This document shows, piece by piece, positions 1 through 7,296 of a stretch of DNA of 64,000 nt (positions are counted from its first letter, which is position 1; the number at the start of each line of letters is the position of its first letter). The notes under the pieces are model-generated. The model did no database searches. It saw only the letters and a list, made by a program, of their open reading frames with translations, and was not told the origin of the DNA. This stretch comes from Nocardioides solisilvae. GTDB lineage: Bacteria; Actinomycetota; Actinomycetes; Propionibacteriales; Nocardioidaceae. The translations under genes were made by a program, and so were the position numbers. The stretch is taken from positions 248,001-312,000 of the forward strand of contig NZ_QHKX01000001.1 of the NCBI RefSeq assembly GCF_003194625.1, in the 5' to 3' direction.

Positions 1-977
1 CGGTAGTGGGCCAGCCCCCACCCGTCGCCGACCCGCAGCGAGCCGACCACCAGCGCCGCCAGCGGGGTGGCGACGAAGAGCAGCAGCAGCCCCGTGGTCG
101 CGCAGGCCGGCAGGTCGCTGCGGCGGGGCCGCCGGGGGCGGGCGGCCCGGCGCTCCACGGGCGCGGCGGTGGCCCGCAACCGCCCGGTGAGCAGCAGCAG
201 GCCGGCCACGACGACGATCTGCAGCAGCGAGAGCGCGGCCGCGGCGCGCAGGTCGAAGAGGGTCGTGGTGAGCAGGTAGATCTCGGTCTCGACCGTGGCG
301 TGCCGGACCCCGCCGAGGGTCAGCACGATCCCGAACGCGGTGGCGCAGAAGAGGAAGACCACCGAGGCCGACGAGACGACCGCCGGTCGCAGGGCGGGCC
401 ACGTGACGGTCCGCAGCACCTGCGCCGGCGACGCCCCCAGGGCGGCCGCCGCCTCCCCGGGCCGCGGGTCCAGGGACTCCCAGGCGGCCCCCACCCCGCG
501 GACCACGACGGAGGCGTTGAAGAAGGCCAGGCCCAGCACGATCGCGACGGGCGTCCCGTCGAGGCCGAGGAAGCCGAGCGGCCCCGCCTCGCCGAGCAGC
601 TGCCGGAAGGCGACGCCGACGACGACCGTCGGCAGCACGAACGGGACCAGCAGGGCCGAGCGGACCAGCCGCCGGCCCGGCAGCGCCAGCCGGCTCAGCG
701 CGTAGGCCGCCGGCAGGCCGAGCAGCAGCGAGAGCGCGGTGCCGGCCAGGGCCGAGCCGACGGTGAAGGCGAGCACCCGGCCGACCCGGGGCCGGGCCAG
801 CACCTCGAGCACCCCGCCGGGGTCGAAGGTGCCGTCGACCCACAGGCCGCGCGCCACCATCCCCGAGACGGGCAGCACGAAGAAGACCGCGAGCACCAGC
901 AGCGGGCCGCTCGCGAGGCCGGCCAGCGCCCAGGTCCTCCTGGACGGCCGGGGCCGCCGGGTGCCGCCGCGCGTCAC
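1..977 (-). CDS. thiP: Thiamine ABC transporter permease (partial, C-terminus beyond left edge)
   Basis: Inner-membrane permease of the ThiB-linked importer. The frame opens at a GTG overlapping the thiB stop by four bases (GTGA), implying translational coupling, and stays open to the window edge (325 codons seen). The visible part has a basic N-terminus, hydrophobic segments near residues 16-40, 65-95, 105-125 and 145-165, and an EAA loop (GEAAAALGAS near residue 175) typical of BPD_transp_1 permeases that contact the ATPase. ThiP-type permeases are usually about 500 residues with two such domains, so about 200 residues and probably the ATPase gene lie outside. The thiamine assignment rests on thiB and the TPP riboswitch upstream. 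An iron-type permease would look similar without that context. Confidence 0.8.
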   Translation of the reverse strand, partial: MTRGGTRRPRPSRRTWALAGLASGPLLVLAVFFVLPVSGMVARGLWVDGTFDPGGVLEVLARPRVGRVLAFTVGSALAGTALSLLLGLPAAYALSRLALPGRRLVRSALLVPFVLPTVVVGVAFRQLLGEAGPLGFLGLDGTPVAIVLGLAFFNASVVVRGVGAAWESLDPRPGEAAAALGASPAQVLRTVTWPALRPAVVSSASVVFLFCATAFGIVLTLGGVRHATVETEIYLLTTTLFDLRAAAALSLLQIVVVAGLLLLTGRLRATAAPVERRAARPRRPRRSDLPACATTGLLLLFVATPLAALVVGSLRVGDGWGLAHY

Positions 978-2032
978 CGGGTGGTGATCTCCGTCCACTC
1001 ACGCAGCCACTGCTCGCGGTTGGCCGCGATCTCGGCGGGCTCGACGCTCCACGGCTCGTCGGGCTGGACGGCGTGCCGGGCCCAGGCCTCGGGCAGCTCG
1101 ACCGAGGAGTCGACCGGGAAGACGTACATCGACTCGGGCAGCGCCTCCTGCACCGGCTGCTCGAGGAGGAACTGGAGCACCGCCTCGGCCCCCTCGGGGT
1201 TGGCCGCGCCGTCCAGCACGCCGGCGTACTCGACCTGCCGGAAGCAGGTCTCCAGCAGGGCGCTCGTCGTCGGCTCGTCCTCGCCCTTGGGCACGGTGAA
1301 GGCCGGCGAGGAGTCGTAGGAGAGGACGATCGGCCGGCTGCCGCCGCCCCCGCCCTGGGTGAAGTCGGTGTAGTAGGCGTCGCTCCAGCCGTCGACGACC
1401 TTGAGGCCGTTGTCGAGCAGCGACTGCCAGTAGTCGCGCCAGTCGTCGCCGAAGGCCGCGACGGTGGTGAGCAGGAACGCCATCCCGACCGAGGAGGTCG
1501 AGGCGGCCGGGACGACCAGGAGGTCCTCGTACGCCGGCTCCGCGAGGTCCTCGAGCGTCCGCGGCGGCCGCACGCCCTCCTCGGCGAACCAGGTGTCGTC
1601 GACGTTGACGCAGACGTGGCCCACGTCGACGGGGAAGAGCCGGTCGCCGCCCTCGGCCAGCGCGTAGGCCTCGGCGCCGGGGGGCAGGGTCGGGTCGGAA
1701 GGCGCGAAGACGCCCTCGTCGAGGACCCGGGAGGCGAAGGTGTTGTCGATCCCGAAGGCGGCGTCGCCGGTCGGGCTCTCCTTGGTCAGCCCGAGCTTGG
1801 CGCTCAGCGCGCCGGCGTCGCCCGACTTGCGGACGATCAGCTCCATCCCGTGCTCCTCGCGGAACCGCTCGACGAGGGAGTCGGGGAGCTCGAACGAGTC
1901 GTGGGTGACGAGGATGACCTCGCCCGCCCGCTCCTCCCCGGAGGAGGAGCCGCCGTCGTCGCCGAGCGCGCTGCAGCCGGCCGTCACGACGCCGAGGGCG
2001 ACCAGGGCCCCCGCCAGGGCATGGGTCTTCAC
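974..2032 (-). CDS. thiB: Thiamine ABC transporter substrate-binding lipoprotein
   Basis: Extracytoplasmic receptor that delivers thiamine or its phosphates to the ThiP permease. It has 352 residues. The N-terminus is a lipoprotein signal with lipobox VTAGC (Cys near residue 20), followed by an acidic Ser/Gly linker. The body shows family-1 binding-protein motifs of the ThiB/TbpA type, including DAYYTDFTQ and SRPIVLSYDSSP near residues 215-245. The GTG start at 2032 is chosen because AGGGAG (2041-2046) lies eight nt upstream. That ribosome site is the 3' end of the TPP aptamer, so translation is probably riboswitch-controlled. The stop overlaps the permease start. Family assignment is strong; exact substrate is inferred from riboswitch plus family. 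Confidence 0.9.
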   Translation of the reverse strand: MKTHALAGALVALGVVTAGCSALGDDGGSSSGEERAGEVILVTHDSFELPDSLVERFREEHGMELIVRKSGDAGALSAKLGLTKESPTGDAAFGIDNTFASRVLDEGVFAPSDPTLPPGAEAYALAEGGDRLFPVDVGHVCVNVDDTWFAEEGVRPPRTLEDLAEPAYEDLLVVPAASTSSVGMAFLLTTVAAFGDDWRDYWQSLLDNGLKVVDGWSDAYYTDFTQGGGGGSRPIVLSYDSSPAFTVPKGEDEPTTSALLETCFRQVEYAGVLDGAANPEGAEAVLQFLLEQPVQEALPESMYVFPVDSSVELPEAWARHAVQPDEPWSVEPAEIAANREQWLREWTEITTR

Positions 2033-2039
2033 TTCACTG

Positions 2040-2134
2040 ACTCCCTTCGCCGGTGCTAACCGGTGCAGGTTCGGAGGGTCTGCGGCTCGTCCGCACTCTC
2101 AGCACGCTCCCTCGTCACGAGGGCGTGCTCCCCT
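2040..2134 (-). promoter_or_regulatory. TPP riboswitch (THI element)
   Basis: On the minus strand the conserved THI blocks appear in order: GGGGAGC at the 5' end, CTGAGAGTGCGG, ACCCTCCGAACCTG, then CACCGGTTAGCACCGGCG and AAGGGAG at the 3' end. These are the pyrimidine- and pyrophosphate-sensor helices of the TPP aptamer. The closing 3' strand contains the AGGGAG that serves as ribosome-binding site for thiB, and there is no room for a separate terminator, so ligand binding most likely blocks translation initiation. The aptamer starts only about 17 nt after the stop codon of the upstream sulfotransferase gene. Confidence 0.93.
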
Positions 2135-2147
2135 GTCTGGTCCGGCC

Positions 2148-2153
2148 AGCCTA
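2148..2153 (-). promoter_or_regulatory. Candidate -10 element for the riboswitch/thiB transcript
   Basis: TAGGCT overlaps the TAG stop codon of the sulfotransferase gene and lies about 14 nt before the first aptamer base, the right place for a start site just ahead of the riboswitch. The same hexamer type (TANNNT) precedes several other genes in the window. No convincing -35 is seen. Readthrough from the sulfotransferase gene is the alternative. Confidence 0.4.
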
Positions 2154-3083
2154 CCGGTAGCCGAACCGGCGCAGCAGCGGCGCCGAGAGCGCGGTCACCA
2201 GCCGCCGGTCGCGCGCCGGCATCCGGCTGCGCCACTCCTCGTCGGCGCGCAGCGCGGTGGGCCCGGTGCGGAACCGCATCGGGTTGCCCGCGACCGAGTG
2301 GCAGGGACCGAGGTCGACCTCGTGCGGCCCCAGCATCGGCAGCGCCGGCTCGCCGGGCAGGTCGAGGGCCGCCCACGCCGCCGCCACCTCGCCCTCGGGG
2401 TCGGCGACCAGGTCCTCGTAGCGCAGCCGGGCCAGCGGCGTGCCGCGCCAGGCCAGCGCCTCGACGGTGAGGTTGCCCGAGACCCACAGGGCGGTGCTGC
2501 GGGCCGGCGAGAAGCGCGGCATCGGCTCCCCGCCCGCCTCGGGGCGCGCCACCGTCCGGGCCCACGACCAGGCGACGCCGCGCGGGTCGCGGACGACGTG
2601 CAGCGCCCGCAGGTCGAGGTCGGGCAGGTGGCTGAGCGTCACCGCGGTCGGGATCTCCTTGCTCGAGTCGACGAGCACCCGGGCACCGGTCACCTCGCGC
2701 GCCGCGGCGTACACGGCGCGGAAGTGGCCGGCGTACTCCAGCACCGCCGCGCGCGTGGCGGCGTCGGGCCGGCGGCGCACGGTGCGCGGCAGGTGGCGCT
2801 GCCGGTCGACCCGGGCCTTGAGCCCGGCGACGTGGTCGGGGTCGACGCGGCTCCAGCCGCCGAAGGCGCGCAGCCCGACCTCCGTCCAGAACGGGCAGGC
2901 CGAGAAGGCCGCCCCGCAGGCGCAGAGCTGGTCCTCGCGCAGCCCCCGCTCCCAGAGGTGGACGACCTCGCCGAGCAGGGTGACCCCGTCCAGCTCGCCG
3001 AGCAGCCGCTCGAGCAGCGTGGAGCCGCTGCGGCCCCACCCGGCCAGGTAGAGGACGACCGGGTCGGCTGCGGGGTCGGTCAT
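2151..3083 (-). CDS. Sulfotransferase family protein
   Basis: A 310-residue PAPS-dependent sulfotransferase-like protein. The 5'-phosphosulfate-binding loop is seen at residues 14-23 (GWGRSGSTLL), and a 3'-phosphate-binding segment near the middle (VVRDPRGVAWSW), the two hallmarks of the sulfotransferase fold. A CACGAAFSACPFW segment near residues 54-66 carries three cysteines and is common in actinobacterial members. The acceptor cannot be told. The ATG at 3083 sits seven nt behind TAGGCT with no Shine-Dalgarno, suggesting a leaderless mRNA. It is divergent from the hydrolase at 3107 and followed by the thiamine riboswitch, to which it has no evident functional link. Confidence 0.82.
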   Translation of the reverse strand: MTDPAADPVVLYLAGWGRSGSTLLERLLGELDGVTLLGEVVHLWERGLREDQLCACGAAFSACPFWTEVGLRAFGGWSRVDPDHVAGLKARVDRQRHLPRTVRRRPDAATRAAVLEYAGHFRAVYAAAREVTGARVLVDSSKEIPTAVTLSHLPDLDLRALHVVRDPRGVAWSWARTVARPEAGGEPMPRFSPARSTALWVSGNLTVEALAWRGTPLARLRYEDLVADPEGEVAAAWAALDLPGEPALPMLGPHEVDLGPCHSVAGNPMRFRTGPTALRADEEWRSRMPARDRRLVTALSAPLLRRFGYR

Positions 3084-3090
3084 GGCGCAG

Positions 3091-3100
3091 AGCCTAGGGT
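3091..3100. promoter_or_regulatory. Overlapping divergent -10 elements (bidirectional promoter)
   Basis: AGCCTAGGGT reads as TAGGGT on the plus strand (3095-3100), six nt before the GTG at 3107, and as TAGGCT on the minus strand (3096-3091), seven nt before the ATG at 3083. The two hexamers share the central TA step. Neither gene has a Shine-Dalgarno, so both transcripts probably begin at or next to their start codons. Confidence 0.5.
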
Positions 3101-3106
3101 GCAGGG

Positions 3107-4057
3107 GTGCCAGCCCGCCCAGGACGTCCCAGCCGCCGCCACGAGCTCCTGGCCTGGGCGCTGCCCCGCGTCCGGCGCACCGGCGAGCTGGTCGACGTCG
3201 CCCACGAGCGGGCCCGCGTGGAGGAGCGCCAGCGGACGCGGAGGCCGGGGCTGCCGACGGCGCTGGTCCCCCGCTTCCCCCGGCGCTTCGCGGTGTGCCG
3301 CGACGACTCCGCGGGCTACCCGACGCACGTCGTCACCCCGCGCGGCGGGGCAGCCGAGTCAGCCGGGGCGGGCGGGCTCACGCTGCTCCACGTGCACGGG
3401 GGCGGCTACTCCTACCCGCTCGACCCCTTCCACCTGCGCTGGCTCTGCCGGCTCTCGGCCGCCACCGGCGCGCGCCTCGTGCTGCCCGACCACCCGCTCT
3501 CCCCGCGGCACACCTGGCGCGACTCCCACGCGGCGACGGTGGCGCTGGCCACCCGGTACGCCGAGGGGGCGGCCGCCGCGGGCGGGCGGCTGGTCCTCTC
3601 GGGCGACTCGGCCGGCGGCGGCTACGCCCTCGCCGTGGCGCAGGCGATGCGCGACGCCGGGGGCGCCGTGGCCGACCGGCTCCTCCTGGTCTCCCCCTGG
3701 GTCGACCTGGCCGACACCACCCCCGACGAGACGGCGGCCGCCACCGCGGCGGACCCGTGGCTCTTCGTCGGCAAGGTCCGCGCCCACGCGCTGTGGTGGG
3801 CAGGCAGCGAGGAGGACCTCGCCCGTCCCGAGGTCTCCCCGGTGCACGGCTCGCTCGCCGGCCTGCCGCCCGCGCTGCTGCTCTACGGCACCCGGGACAC
3901 GCTCGCCCCGGGCTGCCGGCTGCTGGCCGACCGCGGCCTCGACGCCGGGTGGGACCTGACCGTGGTCGAGGAGCCCGGGCTGCTCCACGTCTACCCGCTG
4001 CTCCCGTTCGTCCCCGAGGCCGCCCGGGCGCGGCGTCAGGTGCTGGAGTTCCTGTAG
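3107..4057 (+). CDS. Alpha/beta hydrolase (HSL/esterase type)
   Basis: A 316-residue cytoplasmic carboxylesterase-like hydrolase of the hormone-sensitive-lipase group. The oxyanion-hole HGGG (VHGGGYSY, near residue 95) and nucleophile elbow GDSAGG (near residue 165) are intact. A likely acid lies in GTRDTLAP (near residue 265) and a likely histidine in LLHVYPLLPF near residue 297. Length fits the family. The GTG start is leaderless-like, six nt behind TAGGGT. The 3' end overlaps the convergent MBL gene by 22 bp. Natural substrate unknown. Confidence 0.85.
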   Translation: MPARPGRPSRRHELLAWALPRVRRTGELVDVAHERARVEERQRTRRPGLPTALVPRFPRRFAVCRDDSAGYPTHVVTPRGGAAESAGAGGLTLLHVHGGGYSYPLDPFHLRWLCRLSAATGARLVLPDHPLSPRHTWRDSHAATVALATRYAEGAAAAGGRLVLSGDSAGGGYALAVAQAMRDAGGAVADRLLLVSPWVDLADTTPDETAAATAADPWLFVGKVRAHALWWAGSEEDLARPEVSPVHGSLAGLPPALLLYGTRDTLAPGCRLLADRGLDAGWDLTVVEEPGLLHVYPLLPFVPEAARARRQVLEFL

Positions 4058-5100
4058 ACCTCGGTGCCGTCCACCTCGTCGCGGGCGAGCCGGCCGCGGG
4101 CCACGAGGAGCTCGAGGTGGGCCCGGGTCTCCATGGTGGCCAGCGCGGCGTTGAAGACGTCGAGGTCGCGCAGCGCGTGCTCGTGCCGGGTCCAGGGCAG
4201 GACCGCGGCGACGTCGTGCGCCGTCAGCTCCGCGCCCTCGCCGAAGGCGTCCAGGCAGAGCGTGAGCCGGTGGTCGTGGTGGGCCAGCAGCTCGTCGACC
4301 CGGGCGTGGGTGGAGGCGGCGACCGGGCCGTGCGCGGGGAGCAGGGCGAGGTCCGGGAGGGCCCGCACCTTGGCGAGCGAGCCGAGGAAGTCGCCGAGCG
4401 GCTGGTCGGGGACGACCGCCTCGAACCCGATCGACGGGGTGATGGTCGGCAGCACGTGGTCGCCGGCGAAGAGCAGCCCCGCGCCCGTCTCGGCGAAGAC
4501 GTAGTGCCCCTGGGTGTGGCCGGGGGTGTGCAGCGCGTCGAGGGTGCGGTCGCCGACGGAGATCCGCAGGTCGCCCGCCAGCCAGCTGTCGGGGTCCTCC
4601 CACACCGTGAGGTCGGCGCTCGACCCGTCGCTGAGCCGGCCCCACTGCCGGGCGAGCTCGGCGGCCCCGGCGCGGCGCAGCTGGGCGACGTGCGGGTCGG
4701 CCTGCTCGAGCCCGGCGCGGATCGCCCGGAGCGAGGGGAGCTCGGCCGCCCCCAGGGTCACCCGGGCGCCCGTCTCGGCCCGCAGCGCCACCGCCTGGGT
4801 GTAGTGGTCGCGGTGGGCGTGGGTGACCAGGAACGAGCGGACGTCGGCCACCGTGCGGTCGATCGCCGCCAGCGAGCGCTCCAGCACCTCGCGGGAGGCG
4901 TCGATCGCCCAGCCGCCGTCGACGAGGGTCAGACCCTCCGCGGTCTCGAGGACGTAGACGTTGACGGCGCGCAGCCCGTCGCTGGGCAGCGGGAGCGGGA
5001 TCCGGTGCACCCCGGGGGCCACCGGCCAGGCGCCCTCGTCGGCCCAGTGGCGGCCGGAGTCGGCGGAGACGGCGGCGGAGGTGGTCACGGGGTTCTGCAC
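4036..5100 (-). CDS. MBL-fold metallo-hydrolase
   Basis: A 354-residue metallo-beta-lactamase-fold hydrolase. The zinc signature HAHRDHY follows a VRSFLVT strand near residue 95. Further metal ligands are in HTPGHTQGH, AGDHVLP and ALLPAHGP. The C-terminal 80 residues form the helical winged-helix-like extension seen in glyoxalase-II/LACTB2-like members (RVDELLAHHDHRL onward). The GTG at 5100 is preferred since TAGATT (5113-5108) lies seven nt upstream without a Shine-Dalgarno. A GTG at 5088 is possible. The frame is open far upstream, but that stretch is antisense to the membrane protein at 5171. The substrate is unknown; acyl-CoA or lactone-type thioesters are typical. Confidence 0.82.
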   Translation of the reverse strand: MQNPVTTSAAVSADSGRHWADEGAWPVAPGVHRIPLPLPSDGLRAVNVYVLETAEGLTLVDGGWAIDASREVLERSLAAIDRTVADVRSFLVTHAHRDHYTQAVALRAETGARVTLGAAELPSLRAIRAGLEQADPHVAQLRRAGAAELARQWGRLSDGSSADLTVWEDPDSWLAGDLRISVGDRTLDALHTPGHTQGHYVFAETGAGLLFAGDHVLPTITPSIGFEAVVPDQPLGDFLGSLAKVRALPDLALLPAHGPVAASTHARVDELLAHHDHRLTLCLDAFGEGAELTAHDVAAVLPWTRHEHALRDLDVFNAALATMETRAHLELLVARGRLARDEVDGTEVYRNSST

Positions 5101-5107
5101 CGTCCCC

Positions 5108-5113
5108 AATCTA
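5108..5113 (-). promoter_or_regulatory. Candidate -10 of leaderless MBL hydrolase gene
   Basis: TAGATT lies seven nt upstream of the GTG at 5100 and no purine-rich ribosome site is present, matching the actinobacterial leaderless promoter pattern. Confidence 0.4.
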
Positions 5114-5170
5114 GGGGAGAGGAATGGACCGCCCGTCCGCGGGGGTCGCGGGTGCGGCACCCTGTTCGCC

Positions 5171-6484
5171 ATGCCTCTCGCCCCCGCCACCGACCAGCTC
5201 GCCTCGTGGCGGCGCGCCGCGGCGGTGGCCGGCGCCACCGGCGCGGTCACCGGCGTCGCGGCGTGCGTGCTGGCGTGGCTGCTCGCCACCGAGTCGATGT
5301 CGACCGGCCAGCTCCTCACCACGGCCGGGGCGCTGCTGGCCGGCGCGTTCGGCGCCGGGGTCGAGGGGCGGATGAGCGGCAGCCTCCTCGTGGTCAGCGG
5401 CACCGCGCGGGGCAGCGCGCACGTCGTCCCGCTCACGCTCACCCTGCTGGCGGGCGCCACCTCCGTCGCCGCCTTCCGGCGCGCCACCCGGCGCAGCCGG
5501 GGCGGCTGGCCCGACCTGGTGGACGCCGCCCGCAGCGCCTGCGTCCTCGCGGCGCTGGTGCTCGCGGTGGGCCTGCTGGCGCGGACCGACTCCGGCGGGG
5601 TCCTCGTGGCGCTGGACTGGATCGCCGCCCGCGACGCCGACCAGGTCGGCGGCTCGCTCGGCGTCACGGCGTGGCAGGCCCCGCTCGGCGCCTTCGTCCT
5701 CACCTTCGCCCTGCTGGGCACGACCTGCCTGCTCCGCGGCGACGGCTGGCCGCCGGCCGTGGCCCGCGCCGCCGACCGGCTGCGCCCGGCCGTGCGCGGC
5801 GTCGTCACGCTCCTGCTCCTGCTCCCGGTCGCCGGCCTGCTGGGCCTCCTCATGCTGGTCGGGGGCGACGCCCCGCCCGCGGGGGCGGCCGACGTCGAGC
5901 CGGCGAGCGGGGTCGGCCTGGCGCTGGCGGGGCTGGCCAGCTGGGGCGTCGCCGTCCTGGCGCTCGGCGCCGGGGGCCCCGCGGGCCGCACGGTGGCGGG
6001 CACGGCCTCCGGCGACCTCGACGTGGCGCTGGGCGCCTTCCACCACCGGCTCGGCCACTGGACCGAGCAGGAGCCCGGGCTGTGGGCCTCGGTGCCGGTG
6101 CTGCTGGTGGTCCTGGCGCTCTCGGCGCGCTCGGTGGTCCGCGCCTGCGACGACGTACGCCGGGTCCCCGGCGACCTCGTCCGGTGGCTGCTCCTGCTGG
6201 CGCTCGTCGTCCCCGCCCTGGGGCTCGCCGCCCGGCTCTCGGGCGAGGGCAGCGTCGAGGGGGAGGTCTGGGGCGACAGCGGGCGCGGCGAGCTGGCCGC
6301 CACCCTGGGCGTGGAGCTGCTCCCGGCCTCGCTCTCGCTGCTGGCGGTGGCGGCCCTGGTCGCGCTGGGCGTCGGCGGCACGACCTTGTCGCGGGCCCGG
6401 CGCGCGCGCACACTGGAGGCAAGCGGCGCGACGCCCGTCGACCGCGAACCCTCCGATGGACACGCTCCTACCGCACACCCGTGA
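5171..6484 (+). CDS. Multi-pass membrane protein of unknown function
   Basis: A 437-residue integral membrane protein that I do not recognise with confidence. It resembles the permease-like streptophobe-type proteins of actinomycetes in general layout. Hydrophobic segments are seen near residues 15-38, 50-75, 85-105, 120-140, 165-190, 215-240, 250-275, 310-330, 345-370 and 390-415. A larger extracytoplasmic loop after residue 275 is rich in Gly, Ala, Asp and His (AFHHRLGHWTEQ). The C-terminus is cytoplasmic and acidic. The ATG at 5171 is the first start after the divergent MBL gene. Its end overlaps the next gene by 29 bp, so the two may be co-translated. Confidence 0.65.
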   Translation: MPLAPATDQLASWRRAAAVAGATGAVTGVAACVLAWLLATESMSTGQLLTTAGALLAGAFGAGVEGRMSGSLLVVSGTARGSAHVVPLTLTLLAGATSVAAFRRATRRSRGGWPDLVDAARSACVLAALVLAVGLLARTDSGGVLVALDWIAARDADQVGGSLGVTAWQAPLGAFVLTFALLGTTCLLRGDGWPPAVARAADRLRPAVRGVVTLLLLLPVAGLLGLLMLVGGDAPPAGAADVEPASGVGLALAGLASWGVAVLALGAGGPAGRTVAGTASGDLDVALGAFHHRLGHWTEQEPGLWASVPVLLVVLALSARSVVRACDDVRRVPGDLVRWLLLLALVVPALGLAARLSGEGSVEGEVWGDSGRGELAATLGVELLPASLSLLAVAALVALGVGGTTLSRARRARTLEASGATPVDREPSDGHAPTAHP

Positions 6485-7001
6485 GGCGCACCGGGTCCTC
6501 CTGGACCGGCTGGCCGTGGCCGAGGCCGCCCACGAGGCGGAGGATCCCCTGGACGCCTACCCGCCCGTGGACGTCTTCCTCACCGCGGCGGCGCGGCACG
6601 TCGCGGCCGTGCTGGCCGTGCTCGTCCCGGCGGCCCGGCGCAAGATCGACCACGGCCACGAGCTGGCCCGGGCCTTCGTCGAGCAGAGCCGGCGGTTCGA
6701 GCTGGCCCTCAACCAGGTGAAGGCCCGGCTGCACGGCTCCGCCTACGCGCAGCGCCGCAGCTGGGCCTCGCTCTGGTCGGACGTGCGCCGCGAGCTGGAG
6801 CACCTGTGGCTGCTGGAGGAGCGGCTCGCCGAGGAGCTCGTCGCGGCCCGCGTCGGCTCCGACCCCGACTGGCGGACGGTCATGGAGCGCGTCGAGCGGC
6901 ACGTCCCGGTGCGGACCCACCCGTGGATCCCGCACCAGGGGGTCCGGGCCCACCTGGTCCGGGTCTACGGCACGGACCCCGGACGGGACCTCAGGCGATG
7001 A
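6456..7001 (+). CDS. Hemerythrin-like helical protein, unknown function
   Basis: A 181-residue all-helical soluble protein. The order LPHTREAHRVLLDRL, FLTAAARHVAAVL, ARRKIDHGHELARA and ELEHLWLLEERL places His and Glu residues on successive amphipathic helices, as in hemerythrin/HHE cation-binding four-helix bundles. The exact HxxxE ligand spacing cannot be confirmed by eye, so iron binding is inference. It overlaps the 3' end of the membrane protein gene, and its own 3' end overlaps the convergent small gene by 11 bp. ATG 6456 is used. It may act with the upstream membrane protein. Confidence 0.6.
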   Translation: MDTLLPHTREAHRVLLDRLAVAEAAHEAEDPLDAYPPVDVFLTAAARHVAAVLAVLVPAARRKIDHGHELARAFVEQSRRFELALNQVKARLHGSAYAQRRSWASLWSDVRRELEHLWLLEERLAEELVAARVGSDPDWRTVMERVERHVPVRTHPWIPHQGVRAHLVRVYGTDPGRDLRR

Positions 7002-7176
7002 GCTGGACCTCGTCGCGGCTGGCGGAGCCGTCGACGAGGACGTGGCGCTGCTCGGCGCCGCACCAGCACGTGAACGCGAGCTCGGGGCCCTCGGGCGTCT
7101 CGGCGACGGCGTGACCCAGGCTCGGGAAGATCAGCTGGACCTTGTCGCAGGCGGTGCAGTGGTGGGTGAACAGCAC
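6991..7176 (-). CDS. Small Cys-rich (zinc-ribbon-like) protein
   Basis: A 61-residue protein with two cysteine pairs, HHCTACDK near residue 8 and FTCWCGAEQ near residue 38, consistent with a single zinc ribbon. The rest is polar. The GTG start at 7176 follows a good ribosome site (AGGAGGA, about five nt upstream). The 3' end overlaps the convergent hemerythrin-like gene. Role unknown; such ribbons bind nucleic acid or structural zinc. Too short for confident family assignment, but codon pattern and ribosome site support a real gene. Confidence 0.6.
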   Translation of the reverse strand: MLFTHHCTACDKVQLIFPSLGHAVAETPEGPELAFTCWCGAEQRHVLVDGSASRDEVQLIA

Positions 7177-7224
7177 GGGAGTCCTCCTCGGGAGACGTGG
7201 GGTGGGCGGGCAGACGGATCGCCA

Positions 7225-7296
7225 CCCTCAGGATGAGGGATCCCGCTTCATAGGGGTAGCCTTTCTTTGCTCTGGCGTCCCTAGGATTTCCCTATG
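7225..7296. promoter_or_regulatory. Divergent control region with nested repeats upstream of lysR gene
   Basis: This stretch holds a perfect 6-bp hairpin (CCCTCA 7225-7230 / TGAGGG 7234-7239), a GGGATCCC palindrome (7237-7244), and CATAGGG (7249-7255) matched by CCCTATG (7290-7296), the latter covering the LysR start codon. TAGGAT (7282-7287) lies six nt before that ATG and is a likely leaderless -10. LysR proteins commonly autoregulate through dyads spanning their own promoter, so the CATAGGG pair is a candidate operator. Confidence 0.35.

Noticed and set aside
6..1319. Long plus-strand open frame over the thiamine transporter region
   Set aside because: Arg/Gln/Gly-rich, low-complexity product antisense to the well-conserved permease and ThiB; typical GC-rich shadow.
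3082..6720. 1212-codon plus-strand frame
   Set aside because: No family-like segments; Pro/Arg/Gly-rich; overlaps four recognisable genes in other frames.
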